A stretch of DNA of 64,000 bases. It comes from Balneola sp. MJW-20. GTDB lineage: Bacteria; Bacteroidota; Rhodothermia; Balneolales; Balneolaceae. The translations under genes and the position numbers were made by a program. The stretch covers positions 124,001 to 188,000 of the forward strand of contig NZ_JBFNXW010000003.1 in assembly GCF_040811775.1 (NCBI RefSeq). The letters are read 5' to 3'. The notes beneath the pieces were generated by a model that was not told the DNA's origin, searched no databases, and worked only from the letters and a program-made list of their open reading frames with translations. Below, piece by piece: positions 37,460 to 44,881 of the stretch; within the stretch, counting starts at the first letter, position 1; each line of letters begins with the position of its first letter.

Positions 37460-38002
37460 TCAGTATTTAAAGTCAGGTCGCAGCAACCCCAGGATCACAG
37501 CATCCTGGATTTCGTTGTTAAGCCGGTAACATTCACGCAACATGCCTTCTTTTCGGAATCCATAGTATTCCAGCAGAGACAATGAGGCCAGATTGCGCGG
37601 ATCCACGTCAGCCTGTATACGATGAAGATCAAGCTCTTCAAATCCCCAGTTCAGAAAAGGACCAAGAAACTCTTTCATATATCCCTTTCCCCAGACATCC
37701 CTGCGCAGTGCGAAACCGATCTCAGCTGTTCGGTGTTTTTTATTCCAGGCTGAATAAGCGCCAGTACCGATCAGCTCACTTTTTCCCCTCAGGGTAATGC
37801 CCCATTCGAGGAGGCTACCATCTTCCATGCCCCGATGAACGGTCTCTATGAACTGTTCAGCTTCTTTTTTGTCCGTCATGACCTCCGCACTCCAGTACCG
37901 GCAAACATCAGCATCCGAGAAAATGTGGTATATCTGATCGGTATCAGAAGAATTAATAATTCTAAGGGAAAGATGATCAGTAGAGATACGGGGTGATAAC
38001 AT
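37460..38002 (-). CDS. RimJ/RimL-type GNAT acetyltransferase
   Basis: A ~180-residue GNAT of the ribosomal-protein N-acetyltransferase type. I prefer the ATG at 38002 to an in-frame TTG at 38017. Motif A is FALRRDVWGKGYMKEFLGP; the later HRIQADVDPRNLASLSLLEYYGFRKEGML pattern (parts DVDPRNLAS, EYYGFRKEGM) is typical of the RimJ/RimL group. It sits upstream of the small membrane protein, and its 330-base leader holds two terminator-like hairpins and an alternative-pairing element (see separate entries). Substrate unknown. Confidence 0.88.
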   Translation of the reverse strand: MLSPRISTDHLSLRIINSSDTDQIYHIFSDADVCRYWSAEVMTDKKEAEQFIETVHRGMEDGSLLEWGITLRGKSELIGTGAYSAWNKKHRTAEIGFALRRDVWGKGYMKEFLGPFLNWGFEELDLHRIQADVDPRNLASLSLLEYYGFRKEGMLRECYRLNNEIQDAVILGLLRPDFKY

Positions 38003-38048
38003 GCTACAGTTTAACAATTACCTTGCAGGCATGCATATGTAGAAAGAA

Positions 38049-38075
38049 AAAAGGTTCCCTCAAGGAGCCTTTTCA
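38049..38075 (-). terminator. Terminator-like hairpin 5' of the GNAT gene (minus orientation)
   Basis: Arms AAGGTTCC and GGAGCCTT pair (with one G-T) around CTCAA. Read on the minus strand it is followed by TTTTTTCTTTC, which makes an intrinsic-terminator shape. It lies 47 bases before the GNAT start at 38002, where a terminator would normally not belong unless regulated. Confidence 0.6.
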
Positions 38076-38180
38076 CAGTATGGGTAATGTGTCCAACTAA
38101 TTGTCACGTTATTCTGCATTAAAAGCCCTTCAGAGGCCATTATTGCAATTATTAAAGTGGCTTAAAATTTTCTCATACTT

Positions 38181-38245
38181 GGATGAATTAGTTTGTTAAT
38201 TCACCCGGTAATACGTAGCTGAGGCAGGAGCGGATTGGGTGAATT
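38181..38245. promoter_or_regulatory. Mutually exclusive inverted repeats in a 330-base gap
   Basis: The central word AATTCACCC (38198-38206) pairs perfectly with GGGTGAATT (38237-38245). TAATTCACCC also pairs, 9 of 10, with the earlier GGATGAATTA (38181-38190). The two pairings compete for the same central word. The rest of the gap 38003-38332 contains only the two terminator-like hairpins listed separately and no ORF. Confidence 0.45.
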
Positions 38246-38267
38246 CGATCTGAAAGCGTAGTGGATA

Positions 38268-38303
38268 CAAAAAAGGATCTCATGAAAGCTCGTGAGATCC
38301 TTC
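38268..38303 (-). terminator. Intrinsic terminator 3' of the lipoprotein gene at 38333 (minus)
   Basis: The perfect 10-base arms AAGGATCTCA (38273-38282) and TGAGATCCTT (38293-38302) flank a 10-base loop. On the minus strand TTTTTT follows. It lies 30 bases downstream of the stop codon of the lipoprotein at 38333. Confidence 0.9.
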
Positions 38304-38332
38304 TAAAAATTTTCGATAAATACTGAATTCTG

Positions 38333-38782
38333 TCAGAATTGTTCAATGATGATGACGTAGCTGTTTACGGCGACGCCGTCCTTAATGGCTGCTTTGTATG
38401 TGGCATTCCTGTAAGATTCCTGGAGTTCTATCAGCTTTGCATTGGATACCTCAAGCGGAATCACCTTATCTACACGGCCTTTTTTGCTGATCATTAATCC
38501 ATATCGAACCGTCTCAGCTGGTTTTCGCTTAACGACCTGCTGACCTCCTCCGCGGCTACCAATACTGTCGGTTAGATAATCTCTGTCTGTGGTCAATTCC
38601 GGTTCGATGTCAGTTTCTGAAACGGGATAGTAGACCTGTTCCCAGACTTCTATTGATGAAAGGGATGCCATATTGCGGGCTGCAAATTCCTCATCAATGG
38701 TAATATTGGAAGAAGTAGTTGCACAGGCTGAAAGCAGAATAACAGCGGCAACAAAAAAAGAGGATCTTATTACATGTGACAT
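38333..38782 (-). CDS. Small lipoprotein, possibly with a TonB-C-like domain
   Basis: The start is placed at the ATG at 38782, since translation from there gives a lipoprotein signal (SSFFVAAVILLSAC); a TTG start at 38830 would add an unlikely leader. The 149-residue protein ends in a segment, YGLMISKKGRVDKVIPLEV to YVIIIEQF, that resembles a TonB C-terminal beta-alpha-beta unit, but no membrane helix or proline spacer is present. It is the last gene before the terminator at 38268 and 50 bases downstream of the GNAT gene at 38832. Unrecognised beyond this. Confidence 0.65.
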   Translation of the reverse strand: MSHVIRSSFFVAAVILLSACATTSSNITIDEEFAARNMASLSSIEVWEQVYYPVSETDIEPELTTDRDYLTDSIGSRGGGQQVVKRKPAETVRYGLMISKKGRVDKVIPLEVSNAKLIELQESYRNATYKAAIKDGVAVNSYVIIIEQF

Positions 38783-38831
38783 GGCACTATGACTATAGTG
38801 TTCGAATAGATTGGTTAGTAAGTAAAACAAG

Positions 38832-39329
38832 CTAAAGATTATGAGAATCGTTTCCCGTTTGGTACAGGTGTTTTTCCATTCTCCAGTTATCCAAGGTGAC
38901 GATCCCTTTGCATACTGTATTCATTTTAATTACTTCAAACCCTTTTCCGGCAAAAAGAGACTTCGCCATATGAGAGGCATCCACATACAAACGCCTGAGC
39001 CCTTTGTTCCGGGCTGCTAGCTCAAGATGATCATAAAGTTGTGAGGCAATTCCTTTTCGGTGATGATCAGGGTGGATGTAGGTCCAGTCCACATAGCCGT
39101 CATTGGCAAGAGTCATAAATCCGACGATCTCGCCTTGAAACATAGCCACAAAAGGAGGCCGCTCAGCAAAACGCTCCTGCCATTTATCATAATCAACAGG
39201 TATTGGAGCCCAGGTGCTGACCTGCTCCGGGCTGTAAAATTCCGGCCCGGCTTTATGTATACTTTCGGTAAAAATATCGGCCAGTGTATCGGAATCTTCC
39301 GGCTGGTAGTTTCTGATAGTTATCTTCAT
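38832..39329 (-). CDS. GNAT family N-acetyltransferase
   Basis: A 165-residue single GNAT domain. It opens with ITIRNYQPEDSDTLADIFTES; acetyl-CoA motif A is WTYIHPDHHRKGIASQLYDHL (key residues HPDHHRKGIASQL). It overlaps the next gene upstream (DUF1905/YdeI, 39326-39793) by the ATGA start/stop, so the two are translationally coupled. The substrate is unknown. Confidence 0.88.
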   Translation of the reverse strand: MKITIRNYQPEDSDTLADIFTESIHKAGPEFYSPEQVSTWAPIPVDYDKWQERFAERPPFVAMFQGEIVGFMTLANDGYVDWTYIHPDHHRKGIASQLYDHLELAARNKGLRRLYVDASHMAKSLFAGKGFEVIKMNTVCKGIVTLDNWRMEKHLYQTGNDSHNL

Positions 39330-39793
39330 GGATGTTTGATCTTATCCCTGAGCATTTCTTTGCATTTAATCATCCTTCGGTCCCTGGTTTCGGGTTTCTT
39401 AGCGGATTCGATCCACTCCACATATTCCTTTTGATGGGTATAGGATAGGCTGTCAAAGTATTCTTTTAATCCGGACTCACTCTTCAGGATCACGTCAAGA
39501 TCTTCGGGGATGGTAATAACTCTCGGCTTATTATCTTTTTGGAGGCGGATCCTGACGGCATCACCGGCATCTTTACCCAGCTCTTTCCTGACCTTTTGAT
39601 TCAGGCCGATAAAGTGACAATGATGCTTCATTTTTGCCAGTGAACCCCGGTATTCAACATCATCAAACCAGACATGAACCTTTACCTGGCCCCGGGTTCC
39701 GAATTCCTCTTCCACATCATAGGGGAATTCCACGAATGCGGCATTCATGTCCGGGTGTTTTAATATCGTGGCTTCGAAGGTATAGGTCTTCAT
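39326..39793 (-). CDS. DUF1905-YdeI fusion protein
   Basis: I start it at the ATG at 39793; the frame continues upstream through 25 residues with no signal of being coding. The N-terminal half is a DUF1905-type beta barrel (TYTFEATILKHPDMNAAFVE, then a VHVWFDDVEYRGSLAKM strand pair). The C-terminal helical half carries the YdeI signature YVEWIESAKKPETRDRRM. Such proteins are predicted small-molecule or peptide binders. It shares an ATGA overlap with the GNAT at 38832. A C-terminal-only relative is at 17950. Confidence 0.82.
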   Translation of the reverse strand: MKTYTFEATILKHPDMNAAFVEFPYDVEEEFGTRGQVKVHVWFDDVEYRGSLAKMKHHCHFIGLNQKVRKELGKDAGDAVRIRLQKDNKPRVITIPEDLDVILKSESGLKEYFDSLSYTHQKEYVEWIESAKKPETRDRRMIKCKEMLRDKIKHP

Positions 39794-39851
39794 TCGGGTA
39801 TTTCTGTCTGAAACGGATAGTACAGAGAAGGGACAATTAAGTAAATAACAT

Positions 39852-40226
39852 TCAGGAAAACCTATCAATTATGCGATCCAGAAGGCGATCTTCGGTATAG
39901 GTGCTGTAAATGCTAATCCCCCAGATCGAAGCATGAAATACAATGCTGAATGAAGCCGGATCAATACCCAGGAAACCCATAAAAGGACCGATAAAGAACC
40001 TGACCGCAGAACGAATAATAAAATAAGAGAAGTAGAGTATGAAGAGATTGCCGAAAAAGATCACCGCCTTACGGGCATATTTGTTTTCGTTCTTCTCCCG
40101 CGCCTCCTTTACAGCTAGTTTGCGCTCTTCCAGATCAAGGTCAGTATGAAGTGACTTGAGCATCTCTTTTTCCCTAAGCTCCTTCTTTCTTTTAGTAACG
40201 AGCTTTTTACGTTCTTCTTCGGTCAT
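39852..40226 (-). CDS. Small two-helix membrane protein with charged N-terminal coil
   Basis: A 124-residue protein. Residues 1-50 are highly charged and coiled-coil-like (RKKLVTKRKKELREKEML), followed by two hydrophobic segments (about 53-75 AVIFFGNLFILYFSYFIIR, and 80-108 around FIGPFMGFLGIDPASF) and a short tail. The layout resembles 2TM-domain proteins of Bacteroidota. Function unknown. It lies 58 bases upstream of the DUF1905/YdeI start. Confidence 0.65.
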   Translation of the reverse strand: MTEEERKKLVTKRKKELREKEMLKSLHTDLDLEERKLAVKEAREKNENKYARKAVIFFGNLFILYFSYFIIRSAVRFFIGPFMGFLGIDPASFSIVFHASIWGISIYSTYTEDRLLDRIIDRFS

Positions 40227-40319
40227 TTTTCTTTATAAACAACTTCTAAACTTTATCTAAGCTAAGGAAATTTAATTATATAGTCATATCATGCAGTCGA
40301 AGCTGAAGGGATCAGCTTA

Positions 40320-40871
40320 CTATAAAAGCTGGTAAGTGGTCTTGATGATCCCGTTCGAATAGGTTAGGCTGTTTATCACTTTCCATTTCAGGTCCTGTTC
40401 AAGCGAACCAAACAGTGGGAGTCCCTCCCCTATAAGTACTGGGATCGTGGAAAGGACCATCTCCTGTATGAACCCTGCATTTAGAAATTCCTGAATGGTC
40501 TTTCCGCCATCGATATACAATTGGTCCCAGCCCCGCTCAGACAGGTTCTCTATCACTTCTCCCGGGTCACCTGATAACAAATGAACGGTATCCGGAAGAG
40601 ATTCGGGCAGGGATTTCAAGGAGCGGCTTAATACTACCACAGGTTTCGGACCATATGGCCATTCTCCGAAGCTGAGAACCTTTTCAAAAGTATTTCGACC
40701 CATCACCAGTGCATCACAACGATTCATGAACTCGGCAAAACCATAGTCTTCATCATCGATATGCTCAACCTCATCCAACCAGTCTATCGAGCCGTCTAAC
40801 CGGGCAATGAAACCATCCATACTGCAGGCTATAAATACGGATTGTTTAGATGCCTCAGGGTCTTTGGTCAT
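40320..40871 (-). CDS. RibD C-terminal-like dihydrofolate-reductase-family protein
   Basis: A 183-residue protein matching stand-alone RibD-C/DHFR-family reductases: SVFIACSMDGFIARLDGSIDWL (parts SVFIACSMDGFI, GSIDWLD), CDALVMGRNTFEKVL and LYIDGGKTIQEFLNAG, ending KWKVINSLTYSNGIIKTTYQ. These reduce a pyrimidine or folate-like substrate with NADPH. No rib genes surround it, so its real substrate is open. Its 93-base gap to 40226 contains no signal I could identify. Confidence 0.88.
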   Translation of the reverse strand: MTKDPEASKQSVFIACSMDGFIARLDGSIDWLDEVEHIDDEDYGFAEFMNRCDALVMGRNTFEKVLSFGEWPYGPKPVVVLSRSLKSLPESLPDTVHLLSGDPGEVIENLSERGWDQLYIDGGKTIQEFLNAGFIQEMVLSTIPVLIGEGLPLFGSLEQDLKWKVINSLTYSNGIIKTTYQLL

Positions 40872-41043
40872 GAGTATTGAGGTTGGTAAGTAGGGTTATA
40901 CGTTAATATAGTGATATAGGAAGTGGTTCTTTTCTCCACTTGCAGGCAGGCAAAGCAGGGAGTTCGATGATCGCAGCTGAAAGTCTGAACCCTGAAGTTG
41001 ATCATAGTTGCATTGCAAGTTCGTTAAGCAGCAACCTGCTACC

Positions 41044-41556
41044 TTAACTATCCTGTTCCAGGTTGAAGGCCGGATCGTAAAGAATATCACCATATGGCTC
41101 ACAATCAGAAAAACAGAGACCCATCACATATTCATGAGGAATACCCGCACAGCGAAGGTGATCGAAAGTATTAAAGCCGAAGCGGCTGTAGTAGGATGGT
41201 TCACCTACCAGTATACATCCGGCCGCATTCATGGATTCCAGATATCTGAGTCCTTCATTTATGAGAGTGCTCCCTACTCCTTTAGATTGATGGTCGGGAT
41301 GAATAGAAAGGGGAGCAAGGCCATACCATTTACCATCCAGTTCACCGATCTTAACTTCAGAAAAAGCGATATGTCCGATAATTTCCTGATCCAGCTCGGC
41401 AACCAGTGAGAGTACCATCGCATCGGTATCTCTGAGTTGCTTTACGATCAGGTGCTCGGTACCGTCACTTTGAGGAATATCTTTGAAGGCCTCGGTAATG
41501 ACAGATTCGATGGCCTGAATATCTTTCTCTTTTTCTTTTCTTATAAGGATATCCAT
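41044..41556 (-). CDS. GNAT acetyltransferase (YhbS-like)
   Basis: A ~170-residue GNAT of the YhbS-like type. The ATG at 41556 follows an in-frame GTG at 41559; either could start it. Motif A is YGLAPLSIHPDHQSKGVGSTL and a later ILVGEPSYYSRFGF motif marks the YhbS group. A 9/9-like hairpin (GTTAAGCAG with CTGCT/TTAAC) covers the stop codon but has no T-run. The upstream DUF6265 gene ends directly at its start. Confidence 0.87.
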   Translation of the reverse strand: MDILIRKEKEKDIQAIESVITEAFKDIPQSDGTEHLIVKQLRDTDAMVLSLVAELDQEIIGHIAFSEVKIGELDGKWYGLAPLSIHPDHQSKGVGSTLINEGLRYLESMNAAGCILVGEPSYYSRFGFNTFDHLRCAGIPHEYVMGLCFSDCEPYGDILYDPAFNLEQDS

Positions 41557-41558
41557 CA

Positions 41559-42065
41559 CTACTTGACCCTTTTGTAGGGAAATGCCTTCTCATAACTTCC
41601 TTCACTATTATCAATGATCACATAGATGATGATCTCATCATCTGATACTTTTTCGAAAGTGAATCCATCAAAATATATTTTACCGGGACTGACTTTAACC
41701 AGCGGAAAATCAATAGACTCATCTTTTTCTTCCCAGCCTTTGAGATCGTCGTCAAAATGTTTGAGCCTCAGCATAAGGCTTCCATTCTCCTCAGTGATCG
41801 TTACGATCTCATAAAAACTGACTTTCCCGTCTATGATCAGCCGGAAGGAACACATCATGGATCCGGCTGCCGGCGGGGACCAGATCTCTTCTATGATCCC
41901 GCCGAAGGCTTCTCCTTTCCAGTGGCCTTCCATCCAGGCTATATCATCTAATGTAGCAGAGGGAGACCCAACCTGAGGATCAAAGGACATCGTGTTCATT
42001 GTAGACTGAGCATTAAGACTCATACCTATAAGCAGGAGAGGGAGTAAAAGGCTAAATTTTTTCAT
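41559..42065 (-). CDS. Exported DUF6265-family protein
   Basis: I start it at the ATG at 42065 (KKFSLLLPLLLIGMSLNAQS signal peptide) rather than an upstream TTG. The mature protein has the family core IAWMEGHWKGEAFGGIIEEIW followed by SPPAAGSMMCSFRL (key residues W-M-E-G-H-W and E-x-W-S-P-P). It looks like a lipocalin-type small barrel. The next gene start (41556/41559) overlaps its stop, so they are coupled. Function unknown. Confidence 0.8.
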   Translation of the reverse strand: MKKFSLLLPLLLIGMSLNAQSTMNTMSFDPQVGSPSATLDDIAWMEGHWKGEAFGGIIEEIWSPPAAGSMMCSFRLIIDGKVSFYEIVTITEENGSLMLRLKHFDDDLKGWEEKDESIDFPLVKVSPGKIYFDGFTFEKVSDDEIIIYVIIDNSEGSYEKAFPYKRVK

Positions 42066-42107
42066 AAGGATAAGCAAGATGATCGATTCTGTTTACTACC
42101 GTATTTT

Positions 42108-42332
42108 TCAGCAACAGGACTTGTTTCCTTTCTGGATCGGAGGGCAGGGTACGGTTCCGAAAGAACAGTAAACGCAGCAATCTCCTTTCTTAGGTCTAAG
42201 TATAATGCTACAATTTGAACATTTATAAAAGTACTGGCAGGCATTTTCCGGCATTTCTTCCTCATTACTGTAACCACATTCCGGACAGGTGATCACAGAA
42301 AGAGTAGAGTAATTAGCTTCAGGTTTTTTCAT
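42108..42332 (-). CDS. GDCCVxC-domain zinc-ribbon protein
   Basis: A 74-residue protein with two C-x2-C zinc pairs (ITCPECGYS and YKCSNCSII) and the signature KGDCCVYCSFGTVPCPP. This motif defines the GDCCVxC family, known to me from metal-handling contexts and as occasional selenoproteins; here the position is Cys. It ends in KSCC. No mercury or other metal genes flank it. Likely cytosolic thiol or metal chemistry. Confidence 0.78.
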   Translation of the reverse strand: MKKPEANYSTLSVITCPECGYSNEEEMPENACQYFYKCSNCSIILRPKKGDCCVYCSFGTVPCPPIQKGNKSCC

Positions 42333-42374
42333 AGGAGATAAATTTACATGAATGCATTTTTGATTCAGCAGAAG

Positions 42375-42704
42375 TTAACGGGGTGGTAATGAGCGAACCA
42401 TTTCCAGTGATCGCTGGACCCATTTCCTCAGTTCATTGTCTGATTCTAAGCCTTCTGCTGAGACATAGATCATTCCTTTCAGAGATTTCCCGGTAAAGTC
42501 CATTTCAGAGGCGAATGTTTCACTAAGATATTTATCATAATTCTCTTTTTTAACCCGGGCCATTAGGCGGTCACCAACAATACCACAGCACATATGACCG
42601 GATACCATGAAGCAAAGTCCTCCGAACATTTTCTTTTCAACCACGTCAGTCCGTTCAGAAAGTTCTTCTGATATCCTTTGAGCGAGTCCTTTATCGAAGG
42701 CCAT
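42375..42704 (-). CDS. TfoX/Sxy N-terminal domain protein
   Basis: A 109-residue protein with the TfoX N-terminal domain: RISEELSERTDVVEKKMFGG, LCFMVSGHMCCGIVGDRLM and EGLESDNELRKWVQRSLE. In Haemophilus and E. coli the longer TfoX/Sxy activates competence; single-domain versions are widespread and of unknown role. The C-terminal domain is absent. It stands upstream of the GDCCVxC gene by 42 bases, in the same direction. Confidence 0.8.
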   Translation of the reverse strand: MAFDKGLAQRISEELSERTDVVEKKMFGGLCFMVSGHMCCGIVGDRLMARVKKENYDKYLSETFASEMDFTGKSLKGMIYVSAEGLESDNELRKWVQRSLEMVRSLPPR

Positions 42705-43002
42705 TTTTTCGCAGTTAAAATACCATTGATCTTAATTTATCATGCCGTAGTAAACATGACACACCTCTTTATGAGCCGAATATAATTGAGAGGTATTTGT
42801 GGAACACTATGGCAAAGATGTCATTATTATCTGTCTTTTCTTACAGAAGCTCAAGTATATCCATGGGCCGCTCATCATGTGCAGCTATTGTGTGAAAAGA
42901 TAGGGGTTTAGTTTTTAGAAAAGAGGGAGTATATGAAAAGTATTTTGACCACATAAATGCCGCCAGGATCCCATTTTGGAAATACTTTGAATGGATGTTC
43001 AG
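42705..43002. other. Gap of 298 bases with no gene seen
   Basis: AT-rich sequence between the TfoX-N gene and the porin. It holds only a weak 6-base inverted repeat (ACCTCT/AGAGGT near 42765-42795) and no ORF above about 20 codons, tRNA or terminator that I can support. Confidence 0.5.
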
Positions 43003-44253
43003 TTAAAGATTTAGCATAAGGCGTAATAGAATTAGAGAGGCATTATTGATGGAAGGATCAGTATTGGGATTGCTTACATATTGATAATCAAACTGAACTG
43101 ATATTTTATCATGTAACTGGGCCAGGTATGTTAATTCAATGTTGGTTTCTGTATGGTCCGCCTCATTTCCATTTATGGGAATATTTTCTATAAAAAGATT
43201 CCCATTGAAAGCGGCAGCGAAGCCCAGTCCCAGCTGATCTTTATTCCGGTTCTTTATCAGGCCGGTATATACTGCACCCCCACCGGAATACCAGGATAAA
43301 CGGTTTGATTCCTCTGATGCTGTTCCGATTCTCCCGAAAACAGTTAATCCTCTGGATGGGTTTTGATGATCAGAATATATCTTGCTCTCTGTTAAGAGAT
43401 ATAAGCCCCGGCTTTTAGCTTTAGTGGCTAGGGGTGAGCTGCTAAACGAATCATATGACTTGCTATAGGTCCATCCTCCCAATGCGATCTTAGTTTTATG
43501 ATTTGAAGTAGTGGTCCGGCTGATCCCCCGATAATGTCTTCCTCTGGTCGCTGCCGTTGAGTACTCAGTATCACCGAAAAACCAGGCAAATTCAGAGATG
43601 AATAAGAGTCCCTCATTTCTATCCCAACTTACATTTATACCCGAATTGTTACCGGGAATACCAGCTTCAGCTTCCAGAACAGCCCCCTGAAAAATGATAT
43701 GTTCAGAGAGGGCAAATTTAACTCTCAGAGCCAGTGAAGAATAGGGAAAAATGGATGGACCGTTGGGGCCGCTTGCTCCCAGTTCAGCTCCGGTTCCATG
43801 AGAACTCTGAATAAAAATGGAAGCAGACTCAATAATATCAAATTCACTGTCCAGGCCATATAATCCTCCTAAAACGGATAGCCGACCATCCCAAAAGACC
43901 TGTTCGTACCAGGCTTCATACAGTAGTAAACCATCGGGTGCATCAATATTACTGATAACCTGATAATCTCCGGCAAGTGTGGTCGGACTTCCGCCACGTA
44001 GATCAAAGCCATAAAAGTAGAAATTTCCCCCTTTCCATAGTCCCAGTTCCCCGGTGTTGAAAGTAGACATCAGATCGGTCTGATGGAGATAAACAATGCC
44101 CTGATCGGCACCACCATTCAGATTTATGGCAGACTCTCCAATGTAGGCTGCCTCTAAATCTATTCCTTTTGTGATCGTCAGCTGACCATTGCAAACGCCC
44201 GAAAGGCAGAACAGAAGACATAAAGTGATGGAACCGTTCTTAATAAAACTCAT
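43003..44253 (-). CDS. OprB-like carbohydrate-selective outer-membrane porin
   Basis: A 416-residue barrel with a signal peptide (SITLCLLFCLSGVCNGQ). Family patterns include YLHQTDLMSTFNTGELGLWKG (parts), NFYFYGFDLRGGSPTTLAG, EAWYEQVFWDGRLSVLGGLY, SALALRVKF-like strands and a terminal SLILLRLMLNL. OprB-type porins admit glucose and related sugars. It is distinctly AT-rich: one sampled 60-base line is 30% GC and another 37%, against 52% in a sampled line of the neighbouring GH92 gene. That could reflect recent acquisition. It is the last gene of the minus run, 67 bases after the GNAT. Confidence 0.85.
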   Translation of the reverse strand: MSFIKNGSITLCLLFCLSGVCNGQLTITKGIDLEAAYIGESAINLNGGADQGIVYLHQTDLMSTFNTGELGLWKGGNFYFYGFDLRGGSPTTLAGDYQVISNIDAPDGLLLYEAWYEQVFWDGRLSVLGGLYGLDSEFDIIESASIFIQSSHGTGAELGASGPNGPSIFPYSSLALRVKFALSEHIIFQGAVLEAEAGIPGNNSGINVSWDRNEGLLFISEFAWFFGDTEYSTAATRGRHYRGISRTTTSNHKTKIALGGWTYSKSYDSFSSSPLATKAKSRGLYLLTESKIYSDHQNPSRGLTVFGRIGTASEESNRLSWYSGGGAVYTGLIKNRNKDQLGLGFAAAFNGNLFIENIPINGNEADHTETNIELTYLAQLHDKISVQFDYQYVSNPNTDPSINNASLILLRLMLNL

Positions 44254-44320
44254 GAAGCAGGGGTGAAAAAAATCGGATAAAGATTAACGTCCGTGTGCAT
44301 ACAACCAATAAAATCCGGAT

Positions 44321-44881
44321 TTAATTTTCTTGCGTTGCTTCTGTTAAGATCATCATCAGAGCGGCTCCTGCCGGGGTGTCAATCAAATTGATCTTTGTGA
44401 AGCCCGCTTTTTCATAACAACGAATGGCCCCGTGATTATCAGGAGAAGGATCTACTCTGATCTCATTAATATCCGGACCCTGAAACAGAAGGTGACAAAA
44501 TTCGGAGATGAATGCAGATCCCATTCCGTGTCCGAGATCTTGTTCGTCCGCTATGAACTGATCTATACCCAGTATTCCCGGACCCGGTTTATCCGGCCAC
44601 CATTCCGGATTCCCATGGGTAACGGAGTAATACTGTATATAACCGAGATCCTCTTCATCCTTCCTGATGATAAAGGGCCGGGCGTCATCCTGTCCATGAA
44701 TACGCGGCAGATACTTTTCCTTCAGTGATTGAATACCGGTTTCCTGTTCACTCCACCATTTCTGCAGATGTGGTCTGCTCAGCCATTCGGAAAGCATGGG
44801 AAGGTCGTCTTCCGCAAGCGGTCTGAACCGGTAAGTTCCGGTTATGTGTCCGGTAATTATTTTGGTGAGATAGTACCCCAT
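44321..44881 (-). CDS. GNAT of the AAC(6')-Ib-like type (aminoglycoside or siderophore acetyltransferase family)
   Basis: A 186-residue protein resembling AAC(6')-Ib along its length. Shared patterns by eye: LAEDDLPMLSEWLSRPHLQKWW, YLPRI, YIQYYS near 90, then GIDQFIADEQDLGHGMGSAFI and VDPSPDNHGAIRCYEKAGF (each quoted only in part). The IDQ aspartate aligns with the catalytic Asp of that enzyme. Siderophore-type acyltransferases (IucB/MbtK-like) share these motifs, so activity is not decided. The start overlaps the end of the GH92 gene by 25 bases, so it is read from the same transcript. Confidence 0.85.
   Translation of the reverse strand: MGYYLTKIITGHITGTYRFRPLAEDDLPMLSEWLSRPHLQKWWSEQETGIQSLKEKYLPRIHGQDDARPFIIRKDEEDLGYIQYYSVTHGNPEWWPDKPGPGILGIDQFIADEQDLGHGMGSAFISEFCHLLFQGPDINEIRVDPSPDNHGAIRCYEKAGFTKINLIDTPAGAALMMILTEATQEN

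Noticed and set aside
41026..41051. attC-like recombination site at the GNAT stop (GTTAAGC ... TTAAC)
   Set aside because: The core words are in the wrong order and the 3' word does not match RYYYAAC; no integron integrase is present.
42108..42117. TGA stop after the CC end of the GDCCVxC protein as selenocysteine
   Set aside because: Reading through gives only three codons before a stop, and the family's selenocysteine position is inside GDCCxxC, which is cysteine here.
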